Assembly: GCA_031550085.1 (NCBI GenBank)
Contig: JAVBOY010000045.1
Span: forward strand, 1 to 36,393
Length of the DNA stretch: 36,393 bases
Direction of reading: 5' to 3'
Source: UBA4417 sp031550085
GTDB lineage: Bacteria; Bacteroidota; Bacteroidia; Bacteroidales; UBA4417
The position numbers and the translations under genes were made by a program. Below are positions 33,435 to 36,393 of this stretch, piece by piece; the first letter of the stretch is position 1, and every line of letters starts with the position of its first letter. The notes below the pieces were generated by a model that saw only the letters and a program-made list of their open reading frames with translations, was not told where the DNA came from and did no database searches.

Positions 33435-33757
33435 CCCTTGTTTTATAATTGTTTTACAAATTTAAACGCTTGGAAAATCAATTTGAAGTTAAAATTGTTT
33501 TTATTCGAATACCATTGAAAGTTGGATCGAGAATTGGATCCCGTTCATTTAAAAACATGTATTTTTCACTATCATCCGTTCAAAACTCCTCTTTCCCTAC
33601 ATGATTTGTATCAAAATAGCCATAAGGAACATGCCGGTGCCAAGCAAAAATGCTTATTTATGGTGTATTATCAATGCCCTGAATTATAATTAAAAGGTAT
33701 TGATGAGCCTTTCAGGGTTCCATATGACTTTAATGTAAAAGAGTAAAAAACATACAC
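33435..33757. other. Noncoding stretch with a dyad
   Basis: These 323 bp hold no gene. Near the right end, ATCAAT (33670-33675) and CCCTGAA (33677-33683) are repeated in inverse as ATTGAT (33699-33704) and TTCAGGG (33711-33717). The sequence resembles the GCCCTGAA/TTCAGGGC palindromes of the parE leader. No promoter is evident for the next gene. Confidence 0.5.
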
Positions 33758-34252
33758 ATGAAAAAACCGATCAACAATCCTTATACCGAATACAAAGGCT
33801 ACAACTGCTTTGGCTGCTCTCCCGACAATCCGCACGGATTGCGGATGAATTTCGAGCTGCAAGGAGACGAAGTCCTTTCGGAATGGCAACCCGACAAAAA
33901 CAAACAGGGATGGTTCAATGTACTGCACGGCGGCATCCAGGCCACGTTGATGGACGAAATCGCCAGCTGGCTGGTCAGCGTCAAACTGCGTACCTCCGGA
34001 GTTACCTGCAAAATGGACATCAAACTGCTGAAAACCGTCTTTATGGACAAGGGGCCGGTAAAACTCCGCGCCCGCCTGTTTGAAATGCGCCGCAATATTG
34101 CCGTTATTTATGTGGAACTGACCAATGCGGAGGGCGAATTGTGCGTCGAAGGGTTTATGCACTACTTCACTTTTTCCGAAAAAGTGGCGCGGGAGAAATT
34201 TTTGTATCCCGGCTATGAAAAGTTTTTGCCCAACGAAGCCGAATTATCTTAG
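33758..34252 (+). CDS. PaaI-type hotdog thioesterase
   Basis: The 164-residue protein has the hotdog-fold pattern of PaaI-like acyl-CoA thioesterases: HGGIQATLMDEIASW, with H57 and the active-site region at D66-E67. The N-terminal NCFGCSPDNPHGL is typical of one branch of this family, and the C-terminal strands (GPVKLRARLFEMRRNIAVIYVELTNAEGELCVEG) complete the fold. It probably hydrolyses an acyl- or aryl-CoA thioester in the cytoplasm; the substrate is unknown. It stands alone between noncoding regions. Confidence 0.88.
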   Translation: MKKPINNPYTEYKGYNCFGCSPDNPHGLRMNFELQGDEVLSEWQPDKNKQGWFNVLHGGIQATLMDEIASWLVSVKLRTSGVTCKMDIKLLKTVFMDKGPVKLRARLFEMRRNIAVIYVELTNAEGELCVEGFMHYFTFSEKVAREKFLYPGYEKFLPNEAELS

Positions 34253-34270
34253 CAGTTGTCCAAATTTATA

Positions 34271-34379
34271 TTCACCACTAGCTTCCCAAAGAAAAATAAC
34301 AAAGGGCACAAAGCCTGAATTGCTGAAACAATCCCCGTTTTGTGTTCTTTATCTTAAAACTTAGCGCCTTTGTGGTGAA
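34271..34379. repeat. Imperfect 109-bp inverted repeat
   Basis: TTCACCAC at 34271 and GTGGTGAA at 34372 form the outer ends. Inside them GGGCACAAAGC opposes GTTTTGTGTTC. The right arm contains CTTAGCGCCTTTGTGGTGAA. The remainder of the 177-bp gap between the thioesterase and arfB shows nothing else. Confidence 0.55.
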
Positions 34380-34429
34380 TGATGATGCTTACTTTTAGGG
34401 AAACAACGACTTCCTGATTTTATTGAAAA

Positions 34430-34855
34430 ATGAATTTGATTTTTGATGAATTGATTTCGGAATGCATTTTTACTTTTGCGCGAAGCAGCGGAAAAGGCGG
34501 ACAAAATGTGAACAAAGTTTCGACCAAAGTAATCTTGCAATTTTCGGTCGAAAATTCCCGGGTTTTGTCGGTCGAAGAAAAGAAATGCCTTTGGTACGAA
34601 CTGCAAAACCGTATTTCGAAAACGGGTATTTTGCAACTGTCGGCCGGTTCACAGCGCTCGCAACTGCAGAACAAAGACGCCGTTACCTTGCGATTTATCC
34701 GGCTGATTGAAAAAGCCTTGCAACCAGAAACCGAACGTATCGCCACAAAACCTACCCGCGCCTCAAAACAAAAACGGCTCGATGCCAAGGCTACCCGTTC
34801 GGTGAAAAAAGCCTTACGAAGCCGTTTGTCGGAAGAAGTATTCGAAGACGCCTGA
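34430..34855 (+). CDS. arfB: Ribosome-rescue peptidyl-tRNA hydrolase ArfB
   Basis: ArfB enters stalled ribosomes and frees the nascent chain, acting as a backup to trans-translation. The 141-residue protein has the release-factor motif GGQ at 23-25 in SSGKGGQNVNKVSTKV. It also has the long basic C-terminal tail (KQKRLDAKATRSVKKALRSR) that binds the empty mRNA channel. The length equals the E. coli protein (140). The absence of codon-recognition domains rules out a class I release factor. The tRNA-Arg gene follows 65 bp downstream with its own promoter. Confidence 0.93.
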   Translation: MNLIFDELISECIFTFARSSGKGGQNVNKVSTKVILQFSVENSRVLSVEEKKCLWYELQNRISKTGILQLSAGSQRSQLQNKDAVTLRFIRLIEKALQPETERIATKPTRASKQKRLDAKATRSVKKALRSRLSEEVFEDA

Positions 34856-34873
34856 AAAATATTTTTACAAAAA

Positions 34874-34904
34874 CTTGGCAATCCCAGAAAAAGTTGTACT
34901 TTTG
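34874..34904 (+). promoter_or_regulatory. tRNA-Arg promoter
   Basis: CTTG (34874-34877), a spacer of exactly 19 nt and TACTTTTG (34897-34904) match the Bacteroidota promoter. The tRNA begins 16 nt further on. Confidence 0.85.
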
Positions 34905-34920
34905 CACCTCCAACAAAAAC

Positions 34921-34994
34921 GGCTCCGTAGCTCAACTGAATAGAGCATCTGACTACGGATCAGAAGGTTTCAGGTTTGAATCCTGACGGAGTCA
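34921..34994 (+). tRNA. tRNA-Arg (anticodon ACG)
   Basis: The 74 nt fold into a full cloverleaf. The acceptor GGCTCCG pairs with CGGAGTC (one G-T), the D stem is GCTC/GAGC, the anticodon stem TCTGA/TCAGA with loop CTACGGA gives anticodon ACG, and the T stem is TCAGG/CCTGA with loop TTTGAAT. The discriminator is A and CCA is not encoded. The recombinase gene starts 112 bp downstream, so the 3' end is the likely attachment site. Confidence 0.97.
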
Positions 34995-35005
34995 CTAAAA
35001 AGTCA

Positions 35006-35036
35006 AGCACTTACAAAGATTTGTAGGTGCTTTTTT
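35006..35036 (+). terminator. Intrinsic terminator after tRNA-Arg
   Basis: AGCACTTACAAA pairs with TTTGTAGGTGCT (one T-G pair) and is followed by TTTTTT. It separates the tRNA from the recombinase gene. Confidence 0.9.
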
Positions 35037-35106
35037 ATTTGCGAGAATGTGTGTTTTTGGTTGAAAAAGTATGGTTATGTAAACCAATGTGTAAACCGAA
35101 AGATCA

Positions 35107-36267
35107 ATGAATACTGCCATTGAATCAGTACTTTACACTTCAAAAACATTAAGTAACGGAGAACATCCCATCCTGTTACGCCTGACAAAGAACGGCAAGC
35201 GCAAATACATCAGCTTGCATTTATCACTTCCCAAATTTTTTTGGGATTTCAACAAAAACAAGCCGAAAAGAAATTGTCCAAATCGCGACCAAATCAATCA
35301 ATTAATTGAGCAAAAGGTCAAGGAATATCAAGAGCAGATTATTGACTTCAAAACGAACGACAAAGAGTATACACTACACACGCTTGTTACAAAGACATCT
35401 AAAACAACTGTTCGCCAAACGATAGCTGATTATCTTGATAGATATATTGACTGCCTGACAGGCGAAAACCGTATCGGAAATGCCAAAACATTCAAGGAAT
35501 TACGGACTTCATTAACCAACTTCTGTAAATCGCTGGATTTCTATTTTATTGACATTGATACTGATTGGCTGAAACGGTACGAACATTGGATGAAAACCGT
35601 TAAAAACTACTCTGATAATACAATTGGCATTCGTTTTCGTTCATTGCGAGCCTTATATAATAGTGCTGTTTCAAACGGGCTTGTGAGAAAAGCGAACTAT
35701 CCTTTCGATGAGTTCAAAGTCAGCCAGTTCAAAGAGCAAACTGCTAAAAGATCAATAAGTAAAGAGCATATAAAACGATTAGTTGACTTTGACGTGTCAG
35801 AATTGCAAGAGTACAACTATCCAACTCCATTTCGCACATTGGCGAAAGACTTGTTTCTGTTTAGCTATTTCAGTTGCGGAATTAACTTGACTGATATTCT
35901 ACATTTAACATATAAGAACATCGCTGAAAATCGGGTTACATTCCACAGACAGAAAACAGGCAAGCTGATTTCATTTCAGTTGCAAGCTTTTGCAAAAGAG
36001 TTAATTGAAAAATATCGTACTCCATTCTGGAATAATGACGATTATGTTTTCCCTGTCTTAAATCGACATGTACATATAACGGCTGAACAACAATACGGAC
36101 GAGTTCAACATGTTAATAAACGAGTAAATAAGTATTTGAAATTGATCGGTGAACATTTGAATTTTCCAATACCACTCACTACCTATGTGGCAAGACATAG
36201 GATTTTGTCTTTTCGTTTGAGAAACAGGAGGTTGCAAGAGCAAAATTTCCGACAGGTAACGATTTAG
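35107..36267 (+). CDS. Tyrosine recombinase, C-terminally truncated
   Basis: The 386-residue product matches Bacteroidota integrases through the arm-binding start (SVLYTSKTLSNGEHPILLRLTKNGKRKYISLH), the core-binding domain (about 105-220) and most of the catalytic domain, including FSCGINLTDILHL, HRQKTGK and TTYVARH at 358-364. A full enzyme would continue with SWAT-like residues, an LGH motif and the catalytic Tyr. Here the frame instead continues for 22 unrelated residues (RILSFRLRNRRL...) and stops, and no other frame restores the missing part. The break is after 36198. The gene is beside tRNA-Arg, so it was probably the integrase of an island extending right, and it is now probably inactive. 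Confidence 0.85.
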   Translation: MNTAIESVLYTSKTLSNGEHPILLRLTKNGKRKYISLHLSLPKFFWDFNKNKPKRNCPNRDQINQLIEQKVKEYQEQIIDFKTNDKEYTLHTLVTKTSKTTVRQTIADYLDRYIDCLTGENRIGNAKTFKELRTSLTNFCKSLDFYFIDIDTDWLKRYEHWMKTVKNYSDNTIGIRFRSLRALYNSAVSNGLVRKANYPFDEFKVSQFKEQTAKRSISKEHIKRLVDFDVSELQEYNYPTPFRTLAKDLFLFSYFSCGINLTDILHLTYKNIAENRVTFHRQKTGKLISFQLQAFAKELIEKYRTPFWNNDDYVFPVLNRHVHITAEQQYGRVQHVNKRVNKYLKLIGEHLNFPIPLTTYVARHRILSFRLRNRRLQEQNFRQVTI

Positions 36268-36290
36268 AAACGAGCTAGTCTCGTTTTATT
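36268..36290 (+). terminator. Possible terminator after the recombinase remnant
   Basis: AAACGAG pairs with CTCGTTT around the loop CTAGT, followed by TATT. The stem overlaps a stop (TAG) in a second frame that is open from 36202, so it may originally have ended a different gene. The remaining 100 bp to the window end is AT-rich with nothing recognisable. Confidence 0.5.
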
Positions 36291-36393
36291 CGTTGATTTT
36301 TCACACTACACAAAGAACGACTTTCGGACACAAAGATACAGATTTCTAATCTGGTTCACAATTATGTTACAATATTCTTATTATCTCAAAAAC

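Overview
The window looks like a chromosomal segment of a Bacteroidota bacterium, probably Bacteroidales. Several promoters fit the phylum-specific pattern (TTTG-like box, 19-nt spacer, TAnnTTTG). There is a complete six-subunit Na+-NQR locus, a DUF4835/PorD protein with a secreted protein carrying a type IX secretion C-terminal domain, and the gene order bamD, rpoZ-like, coaBC, PorD-like, recN typical of the phylum. The family assignments come from motifs and order read by eye; no database search was run.

The left end (1-4103) is accessory DNA: a hypothetical gene cut by the window edge, a RadA-like ATPase, a small hypothetical gene and, convergent with them across a bidirectional terminator, an IntDOT-like tyrosine recombinase. 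The right end (34921-36393) is a tRNA-Arg(ACG) followed by a second tyrosine recombinase whose catalytic C-terminus is missing. The roughly 31 kb between them is mostly backbone with small inserts.

Backbone: parE (4608-6497) sits behind a leader full of short hairpins and has its last 48 bp repeated 434 bp downstream, on the far side of an AT-rich small gene. A DUF486 membrane protein lies between decayed gene fragments. Then comes an apparent operon bamD - rpoZ-like - coaBC - porD-like - recN - fabI, closed by a strong terminator at 14091-14116. After 1.2 kb of interspersed and tandem repeats come a minus-strand pair (lipoprotein esterase, zinc metallopeptidase), a secreted rhodanese-thioredoxin fusion, an AT-rich orphan toxin/immunity-like pair, and an Nramp metal transporter.

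The nqrABCDEF locus (20996-28727) is the most unusual part. The six subunits are intact and recognisable, but four of the five junctions contain 427-574 bp of noncoding repeat mosaic. In A/B, C/D and D/E the same modules appear in the same order: TTGAAAATTG-type repeats at the preceding stop codon, then GTAAACGAG / GTGACGGG blocks, then a GCAGAAAGGAAAAAGCAGAAGG-type block, and finally CAAC-rich octamers running up to the next start codon. E/F instead holds six short hairpins with compensating stem changes. Only B/C is compact (17-bp overlap). One module matches a block 10 kb away, after fabI, over 55 bp without a mismatch in inverted orientation.

Downstream lie a large secreted leucine-rich-repeat protein with two unequal copies of one architecture and a T9SS sorting domain, a YfcC-type carrier, a PaaI-type thioesterase and the ribosome-rescue hydrolase ArfB.
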